Shown here one piece after another: positions 55,125 to 64,000 of a stretch of DNA of 64,000 nt; the stretch's first letter is position 1; each line of letters opens with the position of its first letter. The position numbers were made by a program, and so were the translations under genes. Below the pieces are notes generated by a model. It searched no databases. It had not been told where the DNA came from and saw only the letters and a list, made by a program, of their open reading frames with translations. The stretch covers positions 1 through 64,000 of the forward strand of contig JAJRTE010000192.1 of assembly GCA_024278455.1 (NCBI GenBank). The letters are read 5' to 3'. This DNA is from Myxococcota bacterium (lineage in GTDB: Bacteria > Myxococcota_A > UBA796 > JAJRTE01).

Positions 55125-55769
55125 ATGCGCCGTCGCGCAAATGCCGGATTCTCTTTGCTCGAGCTGGCGATTGTCGTCGCCATCGTCGGCATGCTGGCTC
55201 TGATCGCCGTTCCCAGCCTCATGCAAATGCTCCCCCGGTTTCGACTGAACCGGACCGTGCGCGAATTTTGCGACCATGTCCAGGAAGCGAGGCTTCTGGC
55301 GATCTCCGAGGGTGTCGAGTACCGGATGTGTTTCTCGAAAAAGGACCCGGACCCCACTTCCGACAACATTCGATCGAATTCGGGCCGCTACACCATTGAA
55401 GCAGGCAACAAGTCTTCCGGGTCCACCTCCTGGGATCCTCTCCCTCGAGGCGCCAGCAATGCCGAAGGGATCATCGATCTCACATGGACGACTTCCAACC
55501 GGGAGTATGCGGGTATCAGCCTCGTTTCGACCTTGCCGAGCACCTTGGGGGGCACCGGGATGGGCAATACGGACTGCCTGGTTTTCTCTCCAAGAGGCTG
55601 GCTGTCGAACAACCTTACAGACTTTCGGTGGAACTACATCCAGATAGAGTTCAGAAACAAGGCCGCCAACCCGAGGAAAGATGTGCGGTGGGTCCAGATT
55701 TCGCAAGGGGGCATCGCCCGGATTCGTACACAGAAACGAACATCCACGTCAGCCGGAGATTCGCAATGA
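55125..55769 (+). CDS. Type IV pilus minor pilin, GspH/FimT family
   Basis: A 214-residue pseudopilin. The prepilin-peptidase site lies in MRRRANAGFSLLELAIVVAIVG (cleavage G-F, Glu5 after cleavage), followed by the N-terminal hydrophobic helix. The C-terminal half has the GspH-like DCLVFSPRGW and QISQGGIARIR strands. It would prime or cap the pilus with PilV, PilW, PilX and PilY1. GGAGG precedes the ATG at 55125. The stop overlaps the PilV start (ATGA). Confidence 0.88.
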   Translation: MRRRANAGFSLLELAIVVAIVGMLALIAVPSLMQMLPRFRLNRTVREFCDHVQEARLLAISEGVEYRMCFSKKDPDPTSDNIRSNSGRYTIEAGNKSSGSTSWDPLPRGASNAEGIIDLTWTTSNREYAGISLVSTLPSTLGGTGMGNTDCLVFSPRGWLSNNLTDFRWNYIQIEFRNKAANPRKDVRWVQISQGGIARIRTQKRTSTSAGDSQ

Positions 55770-56302
55770 GGGCAGGCATGCACACGGCAAGGAGGCGCAG
55801 CGGCAGAGGGACCCACGGGTTCACTCTGCTTGAAGTCGTCTTCGCCTCGGCATTGTTGGGGTTCGCCCTCCTGGCATTGTTCGCGCTTCACAACGTGGCG
55901 ATCAGGAACAACCGGCATGCGGCGAGAATCACGACCTGCGCCATGCTGGCACAGCAGCAGATGGAGTACCTGCTGGGTCTTCCCTGGCCGGCCGACCAGG
56001 CGGCGCCGACGGACCTCAATGTCGTGGGGCCGGATACCAACCCCATTCCGAACGGGTTCCTGTACTACCCCAACGGCGGTGTCAAGCCTTCGCCCATCAA
56101 CGCGAAAGGCACGACCGACCCCAAGGATGGCGCCAGGCGCTACTACCGCACCTGGACGGTTTCCTACCCATTTTCGAGCGACACACGGGTCATTCGGATA
56201 CAGGTGCGCGTCATCTTCTATGACGAAGCAAACGGAAAACCTCATGGTGTCACCATAAGTTCGTTCAGGTACGTCGATTCCAACGGGTACACGGGCACGT
56301 AG
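55766..56302 (+). CDS. pilV: Type IV pilus minor pilin, PilV-like
   Basis: A 178-residue pseudopilin with an 18-residue basic leader and the cleavage motif GTHGFTLLEVVFASALLGFALLALFAL. The globular region contains QQQMEYLLGLPW and a VIRIQVRVIFYDE strand, as in PilV/GspI-type proteins. The start codon overlaps the preceding stop by four bases, with GGAG eight bases upstream. It ends in TAG. Confidence 0.83.
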   Translation: MRAGMHTARRRSGRGTHGFTLLEVVFASALLGFALLALFALHNVAIRNNRHAARITTCAMLAQQQMEYLLGLPWPADQAAPTDLNVVGPDTNPIPNGFLYYPNGGVKPSPINAKGTTDPKDGARRYYRTWTVSYPFSSDTRVIRIQVRVIFYDEANGKPHGVTISSFRYVDSNGYTGT

Positions 56303-56352
56303 GGACGACCACGACCCGTGCTGCGCAGGAGAGACAGATCAAGGTGGCCAGG

Positions 56353-57489
56353 ATGCCGAACGCTGCACAGAAACGCTACAGCGGGCCTCAACGCCGGAGT
56401 ACCGCCCGTGGCGTCACGCTGATCGAACTCATGCTGGGCCTGGTGGTGGCCAGCATCCTGAGTGTCATCATCTATGCGGTCATCACGAGCCAGAGCCGCG
56501 CCTACAACATCCAGGACCGGATGACGCAAATGCAACAGTCGCTGCGCATCGCCATGGAATTCATGACGCGCGACATCGCCATGGCCGGCTATGGCACACC
56601 GGGGTATGTCATCACTGATTCCGATCTCGGGGACAGCGGTCGCCTGCCCGCCATCAGGGGTTTCGATGGAGGCGCTGGCATGTCCGACTATCTCCAGACG
56701 GTCTACGCGGACCCGACCTACATGGCGATGACCCGGTGGGGCGTGAACCAGTCATGTAGTGGAAACACCATACAATTCCAGAACCTTGCGGACATCTACA
56801 ACTTCATCGAGTCTGAGTACATGCTCTGTTTCGACTACTCGAGCGCGCAGAAGATGAAGAGTTTCCTCGTTCGGCTGGCTGGGTATGACTCGAACACCGG
56901 GCAACTCGCGCCGGGGAGCTACGACCCCGACAATGGTACGGTAAAGGTGGAGATGCCAGACAACGTCAACGACTTCAGCGGCACGAGCGGCGAGTGTCCT
57001 GCCGGGGAGAACCTGCCGCGGGATCTCCAGTGCGGGCCGGCCAGGATCCATACCTACTACATCGACATGAACAGCAGTGACGGTATCGGACCGGGAACCG
57101 CGGCCCATCCCGTCTTGATGATGAGCACGAACATCCAGGCAGCCAACGGCACGAACCGCGTCTCGCAGACGGCAGGCATTCACGACCATGACATCGCGCT
57201 GGCAGACAACATCGAGGTGATCCAGCTCCAGGTATGCCGCGCCTCCGCGAGCAAGTGCGAGAACAGTGATTTTGAAACCTGGCAGTCTGCATACAACACC
57301 GCGGCAGCGGTAGCAGACATCCGGCAAGTGCGGGTGACGTTGTGGGCTCGCTCCGACCGTCCAGCAGCCGAGGGTGCGACCACCGGGGATCCACACCCAC
57401 TATTCGGTTTTCTGGACGGATACTACCGGCGGCCCGAGACCACCACCGTGCTCGTCCGGAACTTGAGGCTCCTGACGGAGTACCACTGA
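56353..57489 (+). CDS. pilW: Type IV pilus minor pilin, PilW-like
   Basis: A 378-residue pseudopilin with a leader ending ARGVTLIELMLGLVVASILSVIIYAV and the PilW-type region MQQSLRIAMEFMTRDIAMAGYGTPG. A long Asp/Asn-rich globular domain has Cys pairs. Length and the MTRDIAMAGYG motif are typical of PilW. Either ATG 56353 or GTG 56344 could start it; AAGGTGG sits just before the ATG. It follows PilV by 50 bp and precedes PilX. Confidence 0.85.
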   Translation: MPNAAQKRYSGPQRRSTARGVTLIELMLGLVVASILSVIIYAVITSQSRAYNIQDRMTQMQQSLRIAMEFMTRDIAMAGYGTPGYVITDSDLGDSGRLPAIRGFDGGAGMSDYLQTVYADPTYMAMTRWGVNQSCSGNTIQFQNLADIYNFIESEYMLCFDYSSAQKMKSFLVRLAGYDSNTGQLAPGSYDPDNGTVKVEMPDNVNDFSGTSGECPAGENLPRDLQCGPARIHTYYIDMNSSDGIGPGTAAHPVLMMSTNIQAANGTNRVSQTAGIHDHDIALADNIEVIQLQVCRASASKCENSDFETWQSAYNTAAAVADIRQVRVTLWARSDRPAAEGATTGDPHPLFGFLDGYYRRPETTTVLVRNLRLLTEYH

Positions 57490-57524
57490 TCGCGACCCCG
57501 GCTCGAGGGGAGAGGACTACGACC

Positions 57525-58133
57525 ATGGCAGGCTGGTTTGACAACGTGGGAATCCTGGCGAAGCGCGTGGCAGACAGCGTCCTCGAGCCCAGGGGGCACG
57601 CAACGGGACGCAGCACGAAGACTTCCCAGGGAGAACAAGGATTCATCCTGCTCGTCGCCCTGATAGTGATGGTCGCCCTGACAGCATTGGGCGTTGCCAC
57701 CGTCACGTCGGCCAGTATCGACCTGAAGGTGGCGCATAACCTCCGCCGCATGGAAATGGCCAAGTATGCCGCCATCGCCGGCATGGAGCACGGTCGTCGC
57801 AATCTGATGCTGGGCATTCTTCATTCGCAGGGACAGGTGCGCAACTTCGACGACCCCACCCAGGCGACTTCGTACTACGTGAATGCGAATGACGCCGTGT
57901 TGATGAGGGCGGGAGACGGAAGCTACCTGGGCACCTACACGGTCAAGGCTGTCGCCGTGAAATGCAGTGGGCCGCCAGCAGGATACTCCGTGGACAAGTT
58001 CTACGCCGAATACTTCGATCTCCATTCGACAGGGGTGCTCAAGGACGCCCTTGGCAATACGATATCGCCAGCGAACAGTGAGGTTGCCCTGACCGTGAGA
58101 AAGGTGGATCAAGGCCGCTGTTTCAAGCGGTAG
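57525..58133 (+). CDS. pilX: Type IV pilus minor pilin, PilX-like
   Basis: A 202-residue protein with a long N-terminal leader and the segment GEQGFILLVALIVMVALTALGVATVTSASIDLKVAHNLR, which fits PilX N-termini (cleavage G-F, then a helix and NLR/ANR motif). The ATG at 57525 follows AGAGGA. It lies between PilW and the PilY1-like gene, in the canonical order fimT-pilV-pilW-pilX-pilY1. It ends in TAG. Confidence 0.8.
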   Translation: MAGWFDNVGILAKRVADSVLEPRGHATGRSTKTSQGEQGFILLVALIVMVALTALGVATVTSASIDLKVAHNLRRMEMAKYAAIAGMEHGRRNLMLGILHSQGQVRNFDDPTQATSYYVNANDAVLMRAGDGSYLGTYTVKAVAVKCSGPPAGYSVDKFYAEYFDLHSTGVLKDALGNTISPANSEVALTVRKVDQGRCFKR

Positions 58134-58177
58134 CCGCCAAGTGCCGGCCGACTTCGGGCCGGCGGGAGAGGAACACC

Positions 58178-60079
58178 ATGAAGCTTCAGTGGACGGTTCC
58201 CCTGATGTTGGTCGTAGGTGCAGGCGCAGCGAGTGGGCCGGCGCATGCAGGAGACACTTTCCAGTCATCCTCCCAGCCCGTTCCACCGAACGTGTTCTTC
58301 CTCGTGGATTTCTCGGCAAGCATGGGAAGCTGCTGGAAGGACCACAGAAAGGACCTCAACGGCGATGGACTGGTGGAGTACTACGAGTGCGACCCGTCCC
58401 GCAACAGCGCCGATTCCGTGTGGCACCTGACCACCGTCAAGGAGGCCGTGGCAACCGTAGTCAAGAACACCGATGCGGTGAATTTCGGTTTCGCGGTTAC
58501 CGATCCCCAGTATGCCGGCGACCCGGAAGGCATCGGGCACCGACCCCCGGTGCGGGATGGTGTCATCGTGCCTCTTGGTTCGACCAAGAGCGAGTTCCTC
58601 GCCGCCTGGGATACGATTCGCGGTGGACCGACGCAGACAGGGACCTTGACAGTGAACGCCTTGAACGCCGCCCCCTTGTCGGAGGCGTTGGACAACGTGG
58701 GCTACTACTTCCAGACCGGCGCATTCACCACAGCTTCCGGCTACGCCGGCGTCTCACCCATAAAATACTACTGCCAGGAGAACCATGTCATCATCATTAC
58801 CGACGGTGTGACGCCTCTCCTCGCATCGAATCCCGATATCGATAGCACGGTCTCCCCGGCCGGCGTCTACCCCGCCGACCCGGACTTGACCGACACCAAA
58901 CCCTACACCAAGCGGGGCGCATACAACCAGTGGCTCGACAACATCGCCAGCTACCTGGCGAACACGGACCTCTCCGGCCTGAGCAACAGCGACGGGGCCC
59001 AGCACCTCATCACACACGTCATCGCCCTCGACAGCGATGAACAGCTTTGGGACAACGTCGTCGACAACAGCGGCGGCACCTACGCGACGGTCTCGACGCC
59101 ATCCAAACTCGAGGGCGAACTCTGGTCGATCTTGAACAGCATCTCCTCGGGCGTCTATGTCAAGGCACCCCCGACCGTGAGCACCGACGGCGACGCCCTG
59201 TACCTGGGATACTTCGAGGTCGAGCCCGAGCGACCGCTCTATTACGGCCACCTGCTCTCCTTCGATATCGACAACGATCCATACTCCGCTCAGTACGGAG
59301 AGATCGATACGAGCTACACGCAACCCTCGTGGGATGCCGGCAAGATCCTCGCAAGCCGTTTCGTCGGAGAACAGGATGTCATGAGCCGGGACAACAACGG
59401 CACCGGACTCAGGGATATCTACACGAACATGGATAACGACCGCCTACCCGACCCCTTCGACGCCACCAATCTTACCACCCTCTGCCCCTTGATGTTGGAC
59501 ACCAGCATCGATAGTTCCGGTGACTACCCCGGAGTCAGCGAAGGCCATGACGTGGACCAGGACGGCGACGTGGACATCTATGACTGCGCCAACCTGATGG
59601 ACTTCATCCGCGGCTATCACATGGCCGAATTCATGTCCACCGGCCAAGAGAGAGGGCACTGGAAGCTGGGTGACATCAGGCACTCCCAGGTGGCGATTGC
59701 CGACCGCGAACCCAAGATCTACACCAGGAACCCGTACCTGAAGGAATTCCTGAAGAACGGACTGCCGCAAACGCTGAACCAGTGTCCCTACTCCAACCCC
59801 GACGACTGCAGATCCGACGTCGTGTTCGTGGCTGCCAACGATGGTATGGTACATGCCTTCAACAAGAACACCGGGGACGAGCTTTGGGCGTACATTCCGG
59901 GCAACCTGCTCGGTGAAGTGGCCGGAGCCGAGGAGGTGGCCGAACTCCTCGACCTCATGTCCGGAGAGACGGTCATCATGGATGCCACAGCGAGGGTGGA
60001 CTATGTCTGGATCGACGGGTACCAAGGAGACGGCTACGTCAACGTCTCTGCGGCAGACGGCGACCAGGATGCCAGCTAG
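58178..60079 (+). CDS. pilY1: PilY1-like pilus tip protein, N-terminal part, ending at an in-frame TAG
   Basis: A 633-residue part with a signal peptide (LMLVVGAGAASGPAHAG) and a von Willebrand A-like domain with a metal-site motif (NVFFLVDFSASMGS, residues about 37-51). A Cys-containing region follows, then the start of the PilY1 beta-propeller (VVFVAANDGMVHAFNKNTGDELWAYIPGNLLG). A calcium-type loop DVDQDGDVDIYD lies near residue 460. The frame is closed by TAG at 60077-60079 inside the propeller, after GDQDAS, and continues directly after it. GGGAGAGGAAC precedes the ATG. PilY1 acts as tip adhesin and mechanosensor of type IV pili. Confidence 0.85.
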   Translation: MKLQWTVPLMLVVGAGAASGPAHAGDTFQSSSQPVPPNVFFLVDFSASMGSCWKDHRKDLNGDGLVEYYECDPSRNSADSVWHLTTVKEAVATVVKNTDAVNFGFAVTDPQYAGDPEGIGHRPPVRDGVIVPLGSTKSEFLAAWDTIRGGPTQTGTLTVNALNAAPLSEALDNVGYYFQTGAFTTASGYAGVSPIKYYCQENHVIIITDGVTPLLASNPDIDSTVSPAGVYPADPDLTDTKPYTKRGAYNQWLDNIASYLANTDLSGLSNSDGAQHLITHVIALDSDEQLWDNVVDNSGGTYATVSTPSKLEGELWSILNSISSGVYVKAPPTVSTDGDALYLGYFEVEPERPLYYGHLLSFDIDNDPYSAQYGEIDTSYTQPSWDAGKILASRFVGEQDVMSRDNNGTGLRDIYTNMDNDRLPDPFDATNLTTLCPLMLDTSIDSSGDYPGVSEGHDVDQDGDVDIYDCANLMDFIRGYHMAEFMSTGQERGHWKLGDIRHSQVAIADREPKIYTRNPYLKEFLKNGLPQTLNQCPYSNPDDCRSDVVFVAANDGMVHAFNKNTGDELWAYIPGNLLGEVAGAEEVAELLDLMSGETVIMDATARVDYVWIDGYQGDGYVNVSAADGDQDAS

Positions 60080-61207
60080 TGGGTACGAGTCCTGGTCATC
60101 GGACAGGGCGCCGGCGGGCGCTACTACACCGCCCTCGATATCACGGACCCGCAGTATCCTTTCATTCTTTGGGAGGACACGAACGACGCCTATCCGGAAA
60201 CGGAAATGGGTGCCACCACGTCGACAGCCGCCATTGGGCTTGTCTACGACAGCAGCAATGGTCCCGCCTATGATCGCTGGGTCGCGTTCTACGGCTCGGG
60301 CCACGAACAGGACGGTACCGTCGACGCACGCCTGTACATCAAGTCGTTCGAGGACAACACCCAGACGAGCAGCGGAGCGGAAACCTACAGCGACCGTGGC
60401 GTCGACGTGCTGGTGGACCTCGATGGAGACGGGCTCGAGGACGGTACGGGCTTCCCTGCCAACCCAACGGCCGTCGACGCGGACAACGATGGGGACATCG
60501 ACGAGGTATTCCTCGTGAATTCCGCAGGGGTGATGTACAAGTTCGTCATCAACACTTCGGACATAGACAGCAGCACGGGGTGCCTTTTCTTCGATCCCCA
60601 GTCGGCCCGGTTGCCCGGCGGATCCACCGTGTACGTCGGGAAGCGGACATCGGCCTACTGGGCATCAACCGCCGCCTTCAACGCGGATGGGTCGCTCGTG
60701 CTCTACTGGGGAACGGGAAGCCCCTACGACCTGTTCACCACCGACTATGGCTACCTGTATGCCGTCACGGATACGGACGGCTGCCAAGAGGGCGTGCTCT
60801 ACACCGACTGCAGGGGCGACGGCTACATGCGTCTCGCCAAGGGAGAGAAGTTGACCGGTTCCCCCATCGTCTTCGCCGGCGGTATCTATTTCGCGACGTT
60901 CAAGCCTTCTTCTGATCGCTGCCAGGAAGGAGAGGCGCGCCTGTACGGCCTGAGTCACATCGACTGCAGCGTCGTTATCGATACCAATGACGACGGCGTT
61001 GTCGATGCCTTGGACCAGGCGACGGAGTATATCAAGGTGGGGACCGGCATTCCGTCCGGCGTGGTCATCGCCAACGATTCGATCTATGTCGCCACGACCG
61101 GCGGCCTGGACACGGACTCGGATCTCGAGGACGCTGTCCACCGTGTGAGCGTGGAGAATGACCTGTTCTCCGGGACCGTCGCCATCCAGTGGCGTGAAAT
61201 GTTCTGA
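60080..61207 (+). CDS. pilY1: PilY1-like protein, C-terminal beta-propeller part after the TAG
   Basis: The same frame resumes immediately after the TAG with WVRVLVIGQGAGGRYYTALDITDP, the segment that in PilY1 homologues follows the NDGMVHAF blade. It carries further blades (GLVYDSSNGPAYDRWVAFYG; RGVDVLVDLDGDGLEDG; GYLYAVTDTDGCQEGVLY). Several Asp-rich calcium-type loops are present. The frame is intact for 375 codons with strong codon bias. The first usable ATG is at 60206, without a good ribosome site, so independent translation is doubtful. The two parts would give about 1,009 residues, a normal PilY1 size. Confidence 0.82.
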   Translation, partial: WVRVLVIGQGAGGRYYTALDITDPQYPFILWEDTNDAYPETEMGATTSTAAIGLVYDSSNGPAYDRWVAFYGSGHEQDGTVDARLYIKSFEDNTQTSSGAETYSDRGVDVLVDLDGDGLEDGTGFPANPTAVDADNDGDIDEVFLVNSAGVMYKFVINTSDIDSSTGCLFFDPQSARLPGGSTVYVGKRTSAYWASTAAFNADGSLVLYWGTGSPYDLFTTDYGYLYAVTDTDGCQEGVLYTDCRGDGYMRLAKGEKLTGSPIVFAGGIYFATFKPSSDRCQEGEARLYGLSHIDCSVVIDTNDDGVVDALDQATEYIKVGTGIPSGVVIANDSIYVATTGGLDTDSDLEDAVHRVSVENDLFSGTVAIQWREMF

Positions 61208-61393
61208 GCACCGCCCTCGTCTCACGTCTCCTGCGAGCAGCCGGCAGGGGGCCCGTTTCTCGGTACTGCTTGACCGCCCGGTCCGTCTCGACCCGTCGGT
61301 GTTCCACCCGCCTCCTGTGATGCTTTGGGACGTGGCCGGAGGAAGCCACGCCGCGAGAGCGACCCGGATGTATCTCTTCCTGGCCCTGGCCGA

Positions 61394-64000
61394 TCACCGC
61401 AAGGGCTCCTCGTAAGGCAGCGCGGGATAGGCATCGTTCAGCCGCCGCAGGTTCTCTCGAGCCGCCCGGTTGTCCGGATCCATCTGGAGAATTTTCTCCA
61501 AGTTCTCCCGAGCCTGGTCGATATCACCGTCTTCCGCAGCGAGGATACCCATCCCGCCTCGAGCTTCGATGTGGTCCGGGTCCTTGAGCAGGCAGCGCAG
61601 AAAGGCCATGCGCGCCTTCTCTCTCTGGCCCTGCCTCAACGCGATTTGTCCCATCAAGTTCAGTGCACTGGGTGAAGGATCCAGGCGCACGGCGATTTCT
61701 GCTTCGACCGCCGCTGCGCCGGTGCGCCCGCTCCGAAACAGGACTTCCGCCAGCCCGGCATGGGCGCGACCCAGCGTGCGGTCCAGTTGGATGGCACGCT
61801 CGAAATGCTCTTTCGCCTTCCCGAGGCTTCCGGCGGCCAGGTAGAGTGTCCCAAGGTTGTGATAGAGAACCGCGTCCGTAGGGCTGGTCATGATTGCGCG
61901 CTCCAGCAGCGAAATCGCCTCGCCGTATCTCGCCTTCTGCCCGTAGACGGCCGCCAGTCTCACCTGTGCCGTGTATGATTCCGGATCGAGTCTCAGCGCT
62001 TCTTCGTAGAACACCTGGGCCTGGTCGACAGCGCCCTTTTCTTCGTAGAGTTGGCCCAGGAGCAGGGGAACATCCGGTCGCCCCGGATCGACTATGCGGA
62101 CGACGCTCAGTTGTTCGATCGCCTTGTCGAGTTGGCCGGTCGCCCGGTACTCCTGGGCCCGCGCGAGGTAGGGACTGGTCAGGATGTCGAGTTCGGACCC
62201 CCGTGCCCTGGGCCCACGGAGCAGGTTGTGCGCCTCTGTCACCACCTTGGTGAACACCCCCTTGTCCAACTCCACGAGCATCGACAGGTACGCGCGGTGG
62301 TGCTCGAAGATCTCGTCCATGAGCTGCTGGACCTGTTCCTGGCGGTACCGGGAGCCTGTCGAGTCGACGGAGGCGGCCAGGGGCCGAAGAATGGGCAGGA
62401 AGTCAGCGAGAAGTGCCTCGGTACCCGGGCAGGTGTGGTCGAACATCCGGTCGAAATCCGAGAGCGGAGAAGCAACGAGGTCCTCCAACCCGGACGGCAC
62501 GAGCAGGAGCTGCCCGAGCACATCCTCTGGCGTGTTGATCTCGACGGCCCGAAGACTCCGCGCTGTGGAGGGGTCGGTGAGCGCGGCGTCGATGGCCGCC
62601 AGGGATACCTGCGAATGGGCCGGACTTGTGGAAAGCGCAAGGCTCGTGGAGACACCTGGGCACAGCCAAACCAGTCCGTGGGGAAACACGTGGTGAAACG
62701 TGGCCAGAACCCGTGCCACCCATGCTCGGCCGCCGGCCAGCGGCAATTCGACCACAGCTACCCCGTTCACATCGAGGAGCCTCTCGACCGCGCGAAAGCC
62801 CTCCGTGGAGTAGAGGTGTTCTCTTTCCGGGGTGTTGATCGGCGGGGCAAGAACGGTCACCGTGTCGAATCGGCGCGCATCGCGCCTGGAGAACGTTCTG
62901 AGCGCGCCGAATCGCACCTCGATCCGAGGGTCGGCGAAAACAGGAAGAGCACTCTCCATGAGCCGGCTGACCGACACCGCTCGAGCCACCGACAGGTTCA
63001 GCCATGTCAATCGAACCTGGCCCATGGCTCTCTGGAGGTCCAGCGTCTTCCCGGTCCCGCTGCCCACCACCAGGGCCTTCGCAGGATGAGGATGCAGCAG
63101 GGGGGCGAGCAGGCCAAGGAACGGGTCGGAGTCCGAGGGAGGACGCGGCCGGGCAGGGTAGCCCCGAATGAACAGGAGACCACCGCTCGAGTCCGCGACT
63201 GCAACGACTGGGCCGTGCTGGTCCTCACGAAGGAAGAGGCCACCCTGCGATCGAGTCCCCTCCGCCCCATGCAGCGCGGCCTGCCCTGAAGAGAGCCGGG
63301 GCGCAGGTTCCCAGGGAGGAAGCAGGAGCGGGACGATGGTACACGCGCCGGCTGTCACCGCGAACGCCGCGGTGGCGAATGGGCGACGTGGCAGTTCGGG
63401 AAACCTGGACATCGCCCACAGGGAGGAAAGGACGAACGCCGCCGCCCCCAGGAGTCGTAGAAGCCCCTCGGTACCAAGACGCGGCATGGCCGCCAACTCC
63501 CACAGAACCCCGGAAACCACGAGACCAACGACAAAGAAGAGGGCAGAACCAGGTCGCTTCGACGCACCGGGGATGACGGCCAACGCACAACTCGCCAGGG
63601 TGGCAGACCCGGCCAGCACGAGCCACGTCGCGTCCGGCCACGCGGCACCGTCCGACACCCGCAACCATGCCGGCCATGCTGGCGCCGCGGCCAGGATGGT
63701 CGTCGAGGCCGCCCCTGCGATCGCCAGCAACACCGGCACGACAAAGCGGCCCCGGAGACCACCCGAGCACAACCTTGGCGCAGCGAAGCACGCGGTACTT
63801 CCAGCGCAGAACACCGTCAGCCCGATGGCCCACCAGGCTGAGCCTCGCGCCATGAGCCGGCCGCTTTCCAGGGCATGAAGGGTGGCCACGATAATGCCGG
63901 AGAGCCATCCAGCCACAACCACTGTCACAGCACCGTGCGCGATGGCACCTTTGGCAAGAAACGGGAAACCCGTCGTTTCCCCGGAGCGGGGGAACCGTTG
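61394..64000 (-). CDS. Spermidine synthase-like membrane protein with C-terminal TPR domain (N-terminus beyond window)
   Basis: The frame is open to the right edge, so the true start lies outside; GTG 63928 is internal. The visible N-terminus (GFPFLAKGAIAHG...) and about six hydrophobic helices match the membrane part of integral-membrane spermine/spermidine synthase homologues. An AdoMet-type methyltransferase fold follows (ALVVGSGTGKTLDLQRAMG, DTVTVLAPPINTPEREHLYSTEGFRAVERLL). The last 330 residues hold about seven TPR repeats (PYLARAQEYRATGQLDKAIEQL to DPDNRAARENLRRL). The SAM-binding acidic residues are poorly kept, so enzyme activity is uncertain. It is convergent with the PilY1-like gene, separated by 186 bp with no clear terminator. 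Confidence 0.8.
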   Translation of the reverse strand, partial: QRFPRSGETTGFPFLAKGAIAHGAVTVVVAGWLSGIIVATLHALESGRLMARGSAWWAIGLTVFCAGSTACFAAPRLCSGGLRGRFVVPVLLAIAGAASTTILAAAPAWPAWLRVSDGAAWPDATWLVLAGSATLASCALAVIPGASKRPGSALFFVVGLVVSGVLWELAAMPRLGTEGLLRLLGAAAFVLSSLWAMSRFPELPRRPFATAAFAVTAGACTIVPLLLPPWEPAPRLSSGQAALHGAEGTRSQGGLFLREDQHGPVVAVADSSGGLLFIRGYPARPRPPSDSDPFLGLLAPLLHPHPAKALVVGSGTGKTLDLQRAMGQVRLTWLNLSVARAVSVSRLMESALPVFADPRIEVRFGALRTFSRRDARRFDTVTVLAPPINTPEREHLYSTEGFRAVERLLDVNGVAVVELPLAGGRAWVARVLATFHHVFPHGLVWLCPGVSTSLALSTSPAHSQVSLAAIDAALTDPSTARSLRAVEINTPEDVLGQLLLVPSGLEDLVASPLSDFDRMFDHTCPGTEALLADFLPILRPLAASVDSTGSRYRQEQVQQLMDEIFEHHRAYLSMLVELDKGVFTKVVTEAHNLLRGPRARGSELDILTSPYLARAQEYRATGQLDKAIEQLSVVRIVDPGRPDVPLLLGQLYEEKGAVDQAQVFYEEALRLDPESYTAQVRLAAVYGQKARYGEAISLLERAIMTSPTDAVLYHNLGTLYLAAGSLGKAKEHFERAIQLDRTLGRAHAGLAEVLFRSGRTGAAAVEAEIAVRLDPSPSALNLMGQIALRQGQREKARMAFLRCLLKDPDHIEARGGMGILAAEDGDIDQARENLEKILQMDPDNRAARENLRRLNDAYPALPYEEPLR

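Overview
The window is a 64 kb GC-rich bacterial chromosome segment with dense, short-spaced genes, about 45 protein genes and four tRNAs. No rRNA, phage, insertion sequence or CRISPR array is visible. NtrC-type sigma-54 activators, MopE-type and thrombospondin-type-3 calcium-binding surface proteins, TPR, FHA and zinc-ribbon proteins, a deoxynucleoside kinase and type IV pilus minor pilins together suggest Myxococcota or a related deltaproteobacterial lineage. That placement is inference; no phylogenetic marker was compared. The palindrome CTCGAG is strikingly frequent throughout (28 sites counted by eye in the first 9.6 kb).

Left part (1-12,836): a partial LamG/calcium-repeat surface protein; tRNA-Arg, two tRNA-Ser genes and serS with a DUF3006 gene, all on the minus strand; an NtrC-type regulator; a glutaredoxin-domain lipoprotein and a TadE-like protein; tRNA-Phe with a clear promoter and terminator; an FtsX-type ABC permease; a deoxynucleoside kinase; and an FHA-domain membrane protein.

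Centre (12,841-36,509): a biosynthetic locus I do not recognise as a described family. A minus-strand arm encodes a DpgA-like type III polyketide synthase flanked by two crotonases (DpgD-like and DpgB-like) and a GNAT protein; in known systems DpgA/B/D build 3,5-dihydroxyphenylacetyl-CoA from malonyl-CoA. The divergent plus-strand arm carries a sigma-54 activator with a degenerate receiver, a fused ketosynthase/chain-length-factor protein, a second ketosynthase, two acyl carrier proteins, a phosphopantetheinyl transferase, a KAS III-like enzyme, a 3-hydroxyacyl-CoA dehydrogenase, an enoyl-CoA hydratase, a malonyl-transferase, an FtsX permease, an ABC ATPase, an outer-membrane barrel protein and a radical SAM enzyme. 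A second radical SAM gene, a helix-turn-helix-like gene and a small exported protein follow. The simplest model is an aryl-primed, iteratively extended and possibly polyene chain, exported to the outer envelope.

Right part (36,703-64,000): a zinc-ribbon membrane protein; a Lon protease gene split by an in-frame TAG; a very large MopE-type lipoprotein; a Bax-inhibitor-1 family protein; an M2 (ACE-like) peptidase lipoprotein; a putative defence locus (DUF3696 ATPase, unknown partner, remnant of another ATPase, TOPRIM protein fused to an ATC-hydrolase-like protein); a type IV pilus minor-pilin operon (TPR lipoprotein, FimT/GspH, PilV, PilW, PilX and PilY1-like, the last split by an in-frame TAG); and a spermidine-synthase-like membrane/TPR protein running off the right edge.

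TAG is the ordinary stop of about a dozen genes here, so the in-frame TAGs in lon and pilY1 are lesions, errors or suppressed codons rather than evidence of a global code change.
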